From positions 107,154-171,153 of the forward strand of contig JARKUF010000010.1 in NCBI GenBank assembly GCA_029974015.1: a DNA stretch of 64,000 nucleotides. The letters run 5' to 3'. The notes below the pieces were generated by a model. The model was given only the letters and a program-made list of their open reading frames with translations, did not search any database and was not told the DNA's origin. Positions 1 through 9,289 of this stretch are shown piece after piece; the stretch's first letter is position 1, and each line of letters begins with the position of its first letter. The DNA is from Spirochaetota bacterium. Its GTDB lineage: Bacteria > Spirochaetota > UBA4802 > JAGODF01. The translations under genes and the position numbers were made by a program.

Positions 1-1149
1 GAAGTACTCCTGGTGGACCGCCGGATTTCCGTGCGCCTCCACGGCGTCTTCATCAGCGGCGGAGGGCGAAGAATCGATGTCTCCCTGGACAGGGGAAGTC
101 CCCTTCGTGAAAACCGATGGCACCACTTCATGCTCACCTACGACCGCCTCTCCGGGAGGATCGCACGCTACACCGACGGCGCCGAAGATGAGCTGGCATA
201 CATCACGGCGACGGGAGAACCGTATGTGGGAGTCATGGAACCTGCGTTCCACTGCAGCGACAGGCCCATCGTCGTCATTGGGCGCGATTTTTACGGCATC
301 CTGGACGAGTTCAGGATCACCCGCCTGGAATACCGCGATCTCCGAAAGGAAACCGCCCTGGCCCTGGAAAGATACAAGCGCCTCGGCGAAATCGGCAGGA
401 AGCCCGTGAACCGCGAGGGGGTCATTACGAGCCCCGTCTACACGCTCCCGCTTTCGGGGACCATGGTTACTTCATTCGACTGGGAGGAGAAGCTCCGCCG
501 TGACACCTTCATCTGGATGGAGTTTCGCATCTCCGACTATCTCTTCGGGAAAGACGATCCCGACCCCCGGTGGTACAGGATTTCCAGGGGCCAGCGCAAC
601 ATCTACCAGCATAAAACCGGCGACGGCGACTTCCTCAGGGGAAAATACTGCCAGTGGCGCGCCCATCTCGTCGCCTCGCCCGACGGGAAACATTCCCCCG
701 TCTTTGCCGGACCCTCCATGACGTATCAGAACGATCTTCCTCCTCGCCCACCAACGGGATTGGTGACCGCCGGGACCGGCGATGGAACGGTCACTCTCCG
801 CTGGAAGAAGAACCTCGAAAGCGACGTCCTGGGATACCGCATCTACTACGGGGTCCAGCCGCGGTCCTACGACGGTGTAATCACCTTCATCGGCGGGAAG
901 AGAATTCCTTCGCCAGAACAGATGAAGGGCGGTCTCATAGAAGTGCGTATTGACAATTCCATTATCGAAGAGAACAGGAAGCTCGACGGAAAATCGGTGC
1001 TTCATTATCCTGTGCTTAAAAACACCGTACTGTACTATTTTTCCGTGAGCGCCTACGACAATTACAAACCCGGGACGCCCCTTAACCACGAATCGGGACC
1101 CTCGGCGGAGACGACGGCCCGGCCCTACGGAGGAACGGAGATTGAATAA
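1..1149 (+). CDS. LamG / fibronectin type III surface protein, 5' end cut by window
   Basis: The reading frame is open to the first base, so the true start lies upstream. The first valine codon, at base 13, is only a nominal start. The visible N-terminal part (about residues 1-110) looks like a concanavalin-A/LamG jelly roll, with text such as HHFMLTYDRLSGRIARYTDG and GILDEFRITRLEYR, as found in carbohydrate or protein binding modules. Around residues 240-360 a fibronectin type III domain begins at PPRPPTGLV and contains TVTLRWKKN and GYRIYYGV. It is probably an exported or surface-attached structural or binding protein. The ligand cannot be read from sequence. It is followed after 18 bases by a Nudix gene on the same strand. 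Confidence 0.75.
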   Translation, partial: EVLLVDRRISVRLHGVFISGGGRRIDVSLDRGSPLRENRWHHFMLTYDRLSGRIARYTDGAEDELAYITATGEPYVGVMEPAFHCSDRPIVVIGRDFYGILDEFRITRLEYRDLRKETALALERYKRLGEIGRKPVNREGVITSPVYTLPLSGTMVTSFDWEEKLRRDTFIWMEFRISDYLFGKDDPDPRWYRISRGQRNIYQHKTGDGDFLRGKYCQWRAHLVASPDGKHSPVFAGPSMTYQNDLPPRPPTGLVTAGTGDGTVTLRWKKNLESDVLGYRIYYGVQPRSYDGVITFIGGKRIPSPEQMKGGLIEVRIDNSIIEENRKLDGKSVLHYPVLKNTVLYYFSVSAYDNYKPGTPLNHESGPSAETTARPYGGTEIE

Positions 1150-1167
1150 AGGCAACTAAATTTTCGG

Positions 1168-1590
1168 GTGAGCGATATCATGTCGAAAAAATATAAAAAC
1201 CCTGTTCCAACAGTGGACATCATCATACAGATCGACGGGGACCCGGAAAGGATTGTCCTAATCGAAAGGAAAAATGAACCCCGGGGCTGGGCCCTCCCCG
1301 GGGGATTCGTGGACTACGGAGAAACCCTGGAGAGCGCGGCCATACGTGAAGCCCGGGAGGAAACGGGCCTGGAGGTGGAGCTCCTGCGCCAATTTCACTC
1401 CTACTCCGACCCGGCGAGGGACCCCCGGGGACATACAGTCACCACGGTTTTTCTGGGCCGCGCTTCCGGGACGCCGGAGGCCGACGACGACGCAGGGAAC
1501 GCCATCATCCGAAGCGTAGACGACCTCCCGTCCCCCATGGCCTTCGACCACGCCCAAATAATTGACGACTATGTCAAAGGAAGATATTAA
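1168..1590 (+). CDS. Nudix hydrolase (MutT/ADP-ribose pyrophosphatase-like)
   Basis: A 140-residue protein with a complete Nudix box: [28 protein letters not shown] fits GX5EX7REUXEEXGU and supplies the Mg2+-binding glutamates. Nudix enzymes cleave nucleoside diphosphates linked to another group. The PGGFVDYGE form and the HTVTTVFLG strand are common in ADP-ribose or NADH pyrophosphatases and housekeeping MutT paralogs, but the substrate cannot be assigned. The start may be GTG 1168 or ATG 1180 (MSKKYKN); neither has a strong ribosome site. It lies between the surface protein and the acyltransferase-hydrolase gene, all on the plus strand. Confidence 0.88.
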   Translation: MSDIMSKKYKNPVPTVDIIIQIDGDPERIVLIERKNEPRGWALPGGFVDYGETLESAAIREAREETGLEVELLRQFHSYSDPARDPRGHTVTTVFLGRASGTPEADDDAGNAIIRSVDDLPSPMAFDHAQIIDDYVKGRY

Positions 1591-1614
1591 ACCGCGGCAA
1601 CACGGAGGTGCGCA

Positions 1615-3804
1615 ATGAAAGTGTCGGGACTTCTCCTTAAAATGACAGGCGCTGCGATCAACGCCATCATCAAAACCACCAACGCGTCCATACGGACCCA
1701 TGGCGAGGAGAACATCCCGGACGGGCCTGTGCTGTACGTCATCAACCATTTTACACGCATGGAAACCTTTTTTCTTCCCTATGTGCTCAACAAGCTCACG
1801 GGGAAGGTAGTGCTTTCCCTGGCCCACAAGTCTTTTTTCGGAGGCAGCTTCGGCAAATACCTCAATAAAATCGGGGCCATATCGACGGACGACGCAGACC
1901 GCTTCAAGACGATGACAGCCTCCCTTCTCACCGGTGAGATGGCCTGCCTCATCTACCCCGAGGGACAGATGATCAAGGACAAGAAGATCATCGAGAAAGG
2001 TAAGTATATGATTTACAACACCGGAATACGCCGCCCTCCCCACACCGGGGCGGCGCTTCTGGCCCTTAGGTCGGAGTTCTTCCGGGCAAAGCTCCGTCAC
2101 TTCTCGGAAACCAGGAACAACGCGGGAATTAATCGATACCTTGACTTCTTTGGACTGGACAAAAATGAAATCCAGACTATACTGCGAATGGAAACTTCCA
2201 TAGTCCCGGTGAACATCACTTACTTCCCCATCCGGGCCCGTAACAACGCCCTGAACCGGATTGCAAAACGCTTCATGGACAAAGTCCCGGACAGGCTCCG
2301 GGAGGAGCTCGAAGTGGAAGGGACCATGGTCATCGACGGCGTCGACATCGACATCAATTTCGGCGAACCTATTCGCCTCGGCGCCTTCATGAAATCGCGG
2401 AAAATGGAAAAGGCGGTCCGAAACGACAAGGCATATCTTTTCGACGACGACATGAAACGCGGTCTTCCCATCAAAGGCATGGCCTTAAGCCTCATGAACC
2501 GGTATATGAACTCCATTTACTCCATGACTACGGTGAACCACGACCATATTTTCGCCTACATGCTCTCGAAATACCGCGGGAACAGGATCCCCGAGAGCGA
2601 CTTCAAAAACAGGGCATACCTTGCCATTGACCATATACGGGACGTGGACATTGAGTCCCACCATACGAGCCTTAAGTACAGGCAGGGCTTCCTGCTCTCC
2701 GACGACTATCACGACCGCTACGGCAGCTTCATCCAGGCGGCAAAGTCCGATGGCGTCATCGAAGTCGAAAACGGATGCATAGTCAAAAACAGGGAACGCT
2801 TTACCAGACCCTACGAGTTTCACACAATCAGATCGGACAACATTGTTGAAGTCCTGAAAAACGAAATCGAGCCGATGCCGGACCTGGTAAAGGCCTTTAA
2901 CAGCATTATGGCCATGCCGGAATGGATGATACGGCGGAAAATCCGGAAAAAATTCCTGGAAAGGGACAGGGAAAAGTTCAATCGCGATTACCATAAGTTT
3001 TACAAAGAAGGCGAATCGAAGCCGGAAAATATTGGAAGGCCCACACTCCAAAAGCGCCTGCTCCGAAACCGCTACGGAGTCGTGGTGGTACACGGGTATC
3101 TTGCGGCGCCGGAGGAAGTGCGTGCACTTTCGAATTACCTCTACAAAAGGGGCTACGCCGTGTACACCGTCCGTCTCCGGGGACACGGGACCTCCCCCGA
3201 GGACCTGGCAACGCGGCGCTGGGAAAGCTGGTACCAGTCGGTGAACCGGGGCTATGTGGTTATGAAAAACCTCACCCGCAAATTTGCCATTGTAGGATTT
3301 TCCACCGGGGCCATCCTGTCCATCTATCAGGCGGCCCAGAAAAACGGACACTTATCCTGCGCAATCTCCATCAACGGGCCGCTCTATTTGAAAAACATCG
3401 CCTCCAGCTTTGCCTCCACGGTGGTCCTCTGGAACAGGCTTCTGGACCGAATGCGCATTAAAAAGGGCCAGTTCGAATTCGTGGAAAACCGTCCCGAAAA
3501 TCCCCACATCAACTACGGGAAAAATCCCATAGCCGGGGTGAAGGAACTGGAGCGTTTCATGGGGGTGGTCCGCGACAGCCTTGAAAATGTGACGATTCCG
3601 ACCCTGGTAATCCAGAGCTCCCACGATCCCGTGGTAAACCCGGAAAGCGCCGATGAAATTTTCGATAAACTGGGGTCCGCGAGGAGGGAACTCGTCAAGG
3701 TCCACGCCGCCAGGCACGGCATAGTCAACGGGGAAGGATCGATCAACGTATTTCGCAGGGTGGCACAGTTCCTCGACGAACATTTCGGCATTACGAGATA
3801 CTGA
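1615..3804 (+). CDS. Fusion of PlsC-like acyltransferase and alpha/beta hydrolase
   Basis: A 729-residue two-domain protein. Residues about 30-270 resemble lysophospholipid/glycerol-phosphate acyltransferases: the catalytic block reads NHFTRMETF, an HX4E instead of the usual HX4D, followed by YPEGQM in place of FPEGT. After a helical middle region, residues about 480-725 form an alpha/beta hydrolase: VVVVHGYLAAPEE (oxyanion region), GFSTG (nucleophile serine), SSHDPVV (acid) and ARHGI (histidine). Its closest style is monoacylglycerol lipase/carboxylesterase. Together they suggest coupled deacylation and reacylation of membrane lipids. The start ATG has GGAGG 7 bases upstream. Whether the HX4E site still transfers acyl groups is unknown. 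Confidence 0.8.
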   Translation: MKVSGLLLKMTGAAINAIIKTTNASIRTHGEENIPDGPVLYVINHFTRMETFFLPYVLNKLTGKVVLSLAHKSFFGGSFGKYLNKIGAISTDDADRFKTMTASLLTGEMACLIYPEGQMIKDKKIIEKGKYMIYNTGIRRPPHTGAALLALRSEFFRAKLRHFSETRNNAGINRYLDFFGLDKNEIQTILRMETSIVPVNITYFPIRARNNALNRIAKRFMDKVPDRLREELEVEGTMVIDGVDIDINFGEPIRLGAFMKSRKMEKAVRNDKAYLFDDDMKRGLPIKGMALSLMNRYMNSIYSMTTVNHDHIFAYMLSKYRGNRIPESDFKNRAYLAIDHIRDVDIESHHTSLKYRQGFLLSDDYHDRYGSFIQAAKSDGVIEVENGCIVKNRERFTRPYEFHTIRSDNIVEVLKNEIEPMPDLVKAFNSIMAMPEWMIRRKIRKKFLERDREKFNRDYHKFYKEGESKPENIGRPTLQKRLLRNRYGVVVVHGYLAAPEEVRALSNYLYKRGYAVYTVRLRGHGTSPEDLATRRWESWYQSVNRGYVVMKNLTRKFAIVGFSTGAILSIYQAAQKNGHLSCAISINGPLYLKNIASSFASTVVLWNRLLDRMRIKKGQFEFVENRPENPHINYGKNPIAGVKELERFMGVVRDSLENVTIPTLVIQSSHDPVVNPESADEIFDKLGSARRELVKVHAARHGIVNGEGSINVFRRVAQFLDEHFGITRY

Positions 3805-3878
3805 AACGGGCCTATTGCGCCGCCGAAGCAGCAAGTTGCGGCGGCATAAAAAATGCTCCGATTATTTCCACAAGAAGA

Positions 3879-4559
3879 TTACTCTGCGTTGTACAGGAAA
3901 GACACATCGACTCCCTCCCGGGTCTGCACGAGCGTGATGGGAATCACATGGGAACTGCCCGGGTTGAATTTTTCCACCACCTGGAGTTTGATGGGGACCT
4001 CCCTGGTTTTCAACTTATCATGAGAGAATTTCAGGGTGAACTCGACCGTTTCGCCTTTTCCCATTTCCTCGTCGATAAAATCGGGCCAGAAGTGATAGTA
4101 GCCCCGCGTCGCCTTCATGGTGCGGTAAGGATTGAGCCACGTTTCGTCTATCATCTTAGCCTTTTTACCGCGGTAGAGAAGCTCTACTTCGATTCCCTCC
4201 ACGGGGGCAAAGGTAGTTTCTTCCAGGACCTCTCCGAGGAGATGGGGAAAGAAGAAGGGCCTGTCCGATAAATTGCCGTGAAGCGCCGCGGCGGCCGGTC
4301 TTCTTTTTTTGATGTGTTCTATCGCCTCGTGGGTGAGGAAGAGAATGTCGCTGCGCTGCTGGGCCGCGGAACCCAGGTCGATCCGGTCATGGAGCACCCC
4401 CCTTTCGCTTGAGATGTACTTTGCCGGAACGCGGTTTAACACATAGGCAAGCACGTCGTCGTAATAGATATCGGGATGGGCGATATTGTTTTCTTTCTTT
4501 CCAAGCACTTCAACTACCACGGACGCAACCACATCTTCCATGAGGTTTCTGATTGCCAT
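3879..4559 (-). CDS. ComFB-domain protein
   Basis: The start at 4559 (MAIRNLMEDV) is chosen because GGGAGGGGAAC lies directly upstream; the longer frame upstream overlaps lon and is low-complexity. Residues 1-95 match the late competence protein ComFB family: NLMEDVVASVVVEVL, then YYDDVLAYVLNRVPAKYISSERG. The cysteines seen in many members are absent. Some ComFB proteins bind cyclic dinucleotides, so a signalling role is possible. The C-terminal 130 residues (ETTFAPVEGIEVELLYRGKKAKMIDETW onward) are an unrecognised beta-rich extension. It lies 31 bases downstream of lon and is probably cotranscribed with it. Confidence 0.75.
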   Translation of the reverse strand: MAIRNLMEDVVASVVVEVLGKKENNIAHPDIYYDDVLAYVLNRVPAKYISSERGVLHDRIDLGSAAQQRSDILFLTHEAIEHIKKRRPAAAALHGNLSDRPFFFPHLLGEVLEETTFAPVEGIEVELLYRGKKAKMIDETWLNPYRTMKATRGYYHFWPDFIDEEMGKGETVEFTLKFSHDKLKTREVPIKLQVVEKFNPGSSHVIPITLVQTREGVDVSFLYNAE

Positions 4560-4590
4560 GATGTTCCCCTCCCTCTTCGATTGCAGGGCT

Positions 4591-7077
4591 TTATCGGGCA
4601 TTCCCGCCGGTCGAAGGCGTGCCCCGGCCCCGTGTGCCGCGGCCCCTGCCAAAGGCGATGCCTATCACTTCATTCATCTCACGAACGAAATGGAACGTCA
4701 TCCCTTTTTTTATGTAATCCGGAATTTCCGCCAGGTCCTTCCGGTTCTCGCCGGGAAGCACGATTGCTCGTATTCCCGCCCTTTTTGCCGCGATCACCTT
4801 CTCTTTGATCCCCCCCACTGGAAGGACCCGGCCGCTCAGGGTGAGCTCACCGGTCATGGCAAGCCCCTTCATAACGACGGCCCCGGTCAAGAGGGAATAA
4901 ATAGAAGACGCCATTGTGACTCCCGCCGAAGGGCCGTCCTTCGGCGTTGCTCCGGCGGGGACATGGAGATGGATGGTTTTTTCCCTGAAATCGGCCATTT
5001 TGTCGTCCTGGCCGTTCAGGAAATGTTGTACAAAGCTGTAGGCAATATTCGCCGATTCACTCATCACGTCGCCTAAATGCCCCGTGAGCTTGAAACCGCC
5101 GCTTTTCTGTCCTCCCACGGCAATCGACTCCACCATGAGCGTGGCGCCGCCGAGTTCGGTCCAGGCCAGCCCTACGGCAATACCGGGGCGGTCGATACCG
5201 AAAAGCTCCTCGTCGGAAAAGCGTTCCGGCCCTAAGTACTCACGGAGCTGCTTTTCCGTCAGGGTTTCCCGGGGTATCTTCTGTCTCTTCGATTTCAGCG
5301 CCGCGGTTTTCCGGCAGATTTTTTCAATCTGGCGTTCCAGGTTCCTGACCCCGGACTCCCTGGCCCAATTGTTGACGATGTAGACAACGCCCTTCTTGTC
5401 AAGCTTCACGTCCCCGCGGGAGAGGCCGTGCCGTTCCATTTGTTTAGGCACAAGATAGCGCCGGGCAATCTCGTATTTCTCCTCGGTGATATATCCGGAA
5501 AGCCTGATGACCTCCATCCGGTCCGCCAGGACCCTGGGGATGGTGTCGAGGGTGTTCGCCGTGGTGATGAAAAAAACATTGGAGAGATCGAAAGGGACAT
5601 CCAAATAGTGGTCGCGGAACTCCACGTTCTGTTCCGGATCCAGGACCTCAAGGAGGGCCGAGGCGGGGTCGCCCTGGAAACTCTGGCCCAATTTGTCAAT
5701 CTCGTCCAGCATGAAAACCGGGTTCATCGACTTGCAGATCTTTATGCCCTGGATGATCTTCCCTGGCATTGCCCCGACATAGGTGCGACGGTGGCCTTTT
5801 ATCTCGGCCTCATCGCGCATGCCCCCGAGGGAAACCCGGAAGAACTTTTTCCCCAGTGCCCGGGCGATGGATTTCCCCAGGGAGGTTTTTCCCACACCGG
5901 GAGGACCCACGAGGCAGATGATGGAGCCCCGGGCGTCGGGTTTCAGCTTCCTCACCGCCAGAAATTCAATGATGCGCTGCTTCACGTCCTCAAGGGCGTA
6001 GTGGTCACGGTTGAGGACCTTCTCCGACCGCGCCAGATCGCCGGAATCTTCGGTGCTGATGTTCCAGGGAAGGGAGAGGACCATCTCCACGTAGTTTCGG
6101 GTGATGGCGTACTCCGAGGAGTTGGGCTCAATCATGCCGAGCTTCTCGATCTCCTCTTCCATCTTCTCCTTCACTTCCCCCGTGAGCTTAAGCTCCACGG
6201 CCTTTTTCCGCATCTCTTTGACTTCGCGGCTCCGCTCGTCCTCGTCGAGGCCCAGCTCGCCTCGAATTGCCTTTAACTGCTCCCTGAGAAAATATTCCCT
6301 CTGCTGCCGGTCAATCTTCTCATTGATCTGGCCCTGGATCTTCTTCTGGACATTGAGGATCTCCATCTCCTTGTTGAGGAGGCGCAGCACCTTCTCCAGG
6401 CGCTTCTTCACCGAGAGGGTCTCAAGGACGTCCTGGTACTCCTGCTTTTCTAAATTGAGGATCGACGTAACGAAGTCGGCTATCTTGCCGGGCTCCTCGA
6501 CGTTCACCATGGTGAGCTTCATCTCTTCGGTGAAAAGGGGGTTGTTTTCCGAAAGCATCTTAAGCTGGGAGAGGACCGCCCTGGTGAGGGCCTTCAGCTC
6601 CACGCTTCGCCGCACCTCCTGGTCTTCCAGGTATTCCACGCCGGCGATGAGGTGCTTCTTCTCCGACACGGGCTTAACAATCTTGAAACGCTTCACGCTA
6701 TTGATGAGGACGTTCACACCCCCGTCGGGGAGGTTGATCTTTTTCAATATTTTCGCGGCGGTCCCATAGCCGTAGAGGTCCGCCATTTTTATCTCCTCGG
6801 CATCGTCGTCCCGGAGGAGCACCAGGCCCACGGACATCGAGGAGGATAGGATTTTCTCCACGGAATCGGCAAACCGGCCGGCGGAGATGATAAGCGGCGT
6901 CACGATTCCCGGGAATATGGGCCGGAACCGGATGGGGATTATGTACAGTTGTCCCGGGAGGACCTGGTCTATTGAAATCAGGTCGCTTTCCAGGATGTCG
7001 GTTTCAATCTGGATGTCGCTTTCGAAAAATTCGTCCGGTGCCATGATGTCCATCGTTCTCAATGATTGTTCCGGCAA
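4591..7077 (-). CDS. lon: ATP-dependent protease Lon
   Basis: An 828-residue Lon protease, which degrades misfolded and regulatory proteins in the cytoplasm. The order is standard: an N-terminal substrate domain ([18 protein letters not shown] start), a long coiled coil, an AAA+ module with Walker [10 protein letters not shown] and Walker [12 protein letters not shown], then the protease domain with catalytic serine in DGPSAGVTM and lysine in [14 protein letters not shown]. The C-terminus ends in a short RG-rich tail ([10 protein letters not shown]) unusual for Lon. The start is uncertain: TTG 7077, ATG 7053 (MDIMAPD) and ATG 7044 (MAPDEFF) are all in frame and none has a clear ribosome site. 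comFB follows closely. Confidence 0.97.
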   Translation of the reverse strand: MPEQSLRTMDIMAPDEFFESDIQIETDILESDLISIDQVLPGQLYIIPIRFRPIFPGIVTPLIISAGRFADSVEKILSSSMSVGLVLLRDDDAEEIKMADLYGYGTAAKILKKINLPDGGVNVLINSVKRFKIVKPVSEKKHLIAGVEYLEDQEVRRSVELKALTRAVLSQLKMLSENNPLFTEEMKLTMVNVEEPGKIADFVTSILNLEKQEYQDVLETLSVKKRLEKVLRLLNKEMEILNVQKKIQGQINEKIDRQQREYFLREQLKAIRGELGLDEDERSREVKEMRKKAVELKLTGEVKEKMEEEIEKLGMIEPNSSEYAITRNYVEMVLSLPWNISTEDSGDLARSEKVLNRDHYALEDVKQRIIEFLAVRKLKPDARGSIICLVGPPGVGKTSLGKSIARALGKKFFRVSLGGMRDEAEIKGHRRTYVGAMPGKIIQGIKICKSMNPVFMLDEIDKLGQSFQGDPASALLEVLDPEQNVEFRDHYLDVPFDLSNVFFITTANTLDTIPRVLADRMEVIRLSGYITEEKYEIARRYLVPKQMERHGLSRGDVKLDKKGVVYIVNNWARESGVRNLERQIEKICRKTAALKSKRQKIPRETLTEKQLREYLGPERFSDEELFGIDRPGIAVGLAWTELGGATLMVESIAVGGQKSGGFKLTGHLGDVMSESANIAYSFVQHFLNGQDDKMADFREKTIHLHVPAGATPKDGPSAGVTMASSIYSLLTGAVVMKGLAMTGELTLSGRVLPVGGIKEKVIAAKRAGIRAIVLPGENRKDLAEIPDYIKKGMTFHFVREMNEVIGIAFGRGRGTRGRGTPSTGGNAR

Positions 7078-7216
7078 GTGTGAATATACTTAAACCGGGG
7101 TACGGTGTCAAAACAAAATACGGGCCGAAATACATCATACAAATCCGCGCAATCAAGGCTTTTCCCTGGTCCCACCGGCGCCTTTCATCGCTTAACCTGG
7201 GCCGCCCCGCGGAAAG

Positions 7217-8020
7217 TCACTTAAAGACGTTCTCCTCGGCCGGAAAGGCCCCGGAGGTCACTTCTTCATGATACGTTTTCAGCGCCTTTTTGACCGTGCG
7301 GTGCAGGTTGGCGTATTTTTTCAAAAATTTCGGGTTGAACGAGTCGTCCAGCCCCAGAAGGTCCGTAATCACCAGGACCTGGCCATCGCAATGCCTTCCG
7401 GCCCCGATGCCGATTGTGGGAATTTCCAACATGGAGCTTATCTCCGTCGCCAGCGACTCCGGGACCATTTCGAGGACCAGGGCAAAGGCGCCCGCCTCCT
7501 GGAGCATTTTCGCGTCCTCCAGCATTATCTTCCTCTTCTCCTCCTCGCGGCCCTGGATAGAGTATCCCCCAAGCTTGTGCACAGACTGGGGCGTGAGGCC
7601 CAGATGCCCCATCACCGGAATCGACGCCTTCACCAGAGACCCCACGGTCTTCACGAAATCGCGCCCTCCCTCAAGCTTCACCGCGTTGGCGCCGGTTTCC
7701 TTCATGAGACGCCCGCAATTGCGCATGGTGTCTTCCAGGGACACATGGTAGCTCATGAAGGGAAGGTCCGCCACAATGAACAAATCCGGGGCGCCGCGCC
7801 GGACAATTTCAGTATGGTATATTATCTGCTCCAGGGTCACGGGAATCGTCGTTGGATGCCCCTGGACGGCGTTTCCCATGGAATCGCCCACAAGGATGGA
7901 GTCTATCTCCGTCTCGCGTATGATGCGGGCAAACTGGTACTCGTAGCAGGTGACCATGGAGATGGGCCGTTTCTCCTGCTTGGCCTTTCTGAAATCATTG
8001 ATGTTTCTTATTCGAGCCAT
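7217..8020 (-). CDS. panB: 3-methyl-2-oxobutanoate hydroxymethyltransferase PanB
   Basis: A 267-residue cytoplasmic enzyme making ketopantoate from 2-oxoisovalerate and methylenetetrahydrofolate, the first committed step of pantothenate and CoA synthesis. Diagnostic stretches are SMVTCYEYQFAR, DSILVGDSMGN, PFMSYHVS, GGYSIQGR and GIGAGRHCDGQVLV. Length is typical. The start ATG is preceded by GGAGGTG. Its first 26 bases overlap the end of folK, so the two are translationally linked; both touch folate chemistry, PanB as a user of the C1-folate. Confidence 0.97.
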   Translation of the reverse strand: MARIRNINDFRKAKQEKRPISMVTCYEYQFARIIRETEIDSILVGDSMGNAVQGHPTTIPVTLEQIIYHTEIVRRGAPDLFIVADLPFMSYHVSLEDTMRNCGRLMKETGANAVKLEGGRDFVKTVGSLVKASIPVMGHLGLTPQSVHKLGGYSIQGREEEKRKIMLEDAKMLQEAGAFALVLEMVPESLATEISSMLEIPTIGIGAGRHCDGQVLVITDLLGLDDSFNPKFLKKYANLHRTVKKALKTYHEEVTSGAFPAEENVFK

Positions 8021-8468
8021 TGCGACACACCTCCCTATAGGGTATTCCCGTCTCCGGGTCCGCGAGCTCCCCGTCGAGCTCCAGAAGATGCTTCATAACA
8101 AAGGGGCGCGAAGGTATCCCCGGGTGCGGCAGGACCAGGTCCCTACCCCGACACACATCGGCGCCATACAGAAGGATGTCGAGGTCGATGGTCCTTGGGC
8201 CTTTCGGCACGCCGCGTAGGCGCCCAAGCTTTTCTTCGATTGCCTGGAGGCGGGCCAGCAGTTCCTGCGCCGCCAGGTCGGTCCCGATCATCACAGCCTG
8301 GTTGAGAAACCGGGGCTGGTCCGTAAAATCCACGGGTTCCGTTTCCTCAATGGAACTCGCGGCGAAGACCGTGATGCCCGGCGTAGCAGAAAGCTCCTTC
8401 AGTGCCCGGGACAGGAAGTCCCGGCGGTCCCCCAGGTTCGACCCCATGCCGATGAAAGCCCTGACCAC
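7995..8468 (-). CDS. folK: 6-hydroxymethyl-dihydropterin pyrophosphokinase FolK
   Basis: 157 residues. FolK transfers pyrophosphate from ATP to 6-hydroxymethyl-7,8-dihydropterin in folate synthesis. Family landmarks are FIGMGSNLGDR at the N-terminus, ETEPVDFTDQPRFLNQ, and the signature GPRTIDLDILLYG. GTG 8468 is taken as the start because it makes the protein begin (M)VRAFIGMGSN, exactly where homologs begin, and sits 2 bases after the stop of the DnaC-like gene. A longer open frame upstream only shadows that gene. The 3' end overlaps panB. Confidence 0.93.
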   Translation of the reverse strand: MVRAFIGMGSNLGDRRDFLSRALKELSATPGITVFAASSIEETEPVDFTDQPRFLNQAVMIGTDLAAQELLARLQAIEEKLGRLRGVPKGPRTIDLDILLYGADVCRGRDLVLPHPGIPSRPFVMKHLLELDGELADPETGIPYREVCRNGSNKKHQ

Positions 8469-8470
8469 CG

Positions 8471-9283
8471 CTACAGCCTGTCCCGGTAATCGGGGCCGGT
8501 GATCTCCATTATGCGGCACATCTCCTTTATCCGGGAAAGGATCCTCCCTCCGGCAATCTCCGTGAGGGCCTTCAGGGGATTGATATTGGATGTGAAAATG
8601 GTGAACTTCTCCGCTTCGTACCGGGCGTCCACCAGATTGTAGAGGGTCTCCTGCTCCCATGGAGAATCCCTCTGGGTGCCGAAATCGTCCACCACCAGGA
8701 TGTCCGCCTCGGCGAACTCCTTCTCGATTGCGTTTCCCATACCGTAGGTGACCGACTCCACATTGAAAGTGGAACGGATCCTCTGGAAAAATCCCCGGGA
8801 TATCTTGATGTAGCGCCCCTCCACGGCATGTCGAGTTATCAGTTCCGTAAGAATGATCGTGGACAGGAGGGTCTTCCCCGTGCCGGGATTTCCCCACAGG
8901 TAGAGGCCCTTGTCTACGTCGGGAAAGCGGCGGATGATGTCGTACGCCGCCGATTTCGCCGCCTCGCCCAACTTGTTGCGCGATTCGTATTCATTGATGA
9001 AACGCCATCTGTATTTTTTGTCGATGCCGGAACGGGCGTAAATCTCCTTTGCCTGGTCGATCTTCATCCTCGTCTCCCGGCAAGGGCACTCCTTGATGCC
9101 GCCATCGAATATATAGTAGGGATCTTCGCCTCCGCAGGAGCAGCGGTTGAGCACGCACCTGGGACACGGCGACATGGCGTCGCCGCTGGCCTGCTCGTAA
9201 TAGGGGTTCCTGATGATCCCCGTGTGGTCGCAGAAGGCGCAGTATCTGCTTTCCCGTTTTTCAAGCTCGTGCCGTTTCTGCAT
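8471..9283 (-). CDS. DnaC/IstB-like AAA+ ATPase with N-terminal cysteine motifs
   Basis: 270 residues. The C-terminal two thirds is an AAA+ ATPase: Walker A GNPGTGKT at residues 131-138, Walker B ILVVDDFGTQ, and sensor TIFTSN. This matches helicase loaders of the DnaC/DnaI/IstB group, which place DnaB on DNA. The N-terminal 70 residues hold paired cysteines (C15/C18, C40/C43, C48/C50, C66/C68), probably a zinc-binding region. No transposase is adjacent, so a chromosomal replication role is likelier than an IS21 partner. It is the upstream member of a dnaC-like-folK-panB run. Confidence 0.82.
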   Translation of the reverse strand: MQKRHELEKRESRYCAFCDHTGIIRNPYYEQASGDAMSPCPRCVLNRCSCGGEDPYYIFDGGIKECPCRETRMKIDQAKEIYARSGIDKKYRWRFINEYESRNKLGEAAKSAAYDIIRRFPDVDKGLYLWGNPGTGKTLLSTIILTELITRHAVEGRYIKISRGFFQRIRSTFNVESVTYGMGNAIEKEFAEADILVVDDFGTQRDSPWEQETLYNLVDARYEAEKFTIFTSNINPLKALTEIAGGRILSRIKEMCRIMEITGPDYRDRL

Positions 9284-9289
9284 GGCCCC

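Noticed and set aside
3805..3878. Hairpin GCCGCC...GGCGGC as a terminator for the fusion gene
   Set aside because: The stem is followed by an A-run rather than a T-run in the plus direction, and the minus direction lacks it as well.
5428..6276. Plus-strand frame of 282 codons within lon
   Set aside because: It lies fully in the conserved Lon coding sequence and has no protein family features.
8471..9283. IS21 helper IstB
   Set aside because: No IstA or insertion ends are near; the gene is embedded in a folK-panB run and has an extra cysteine-rich N-terminus.
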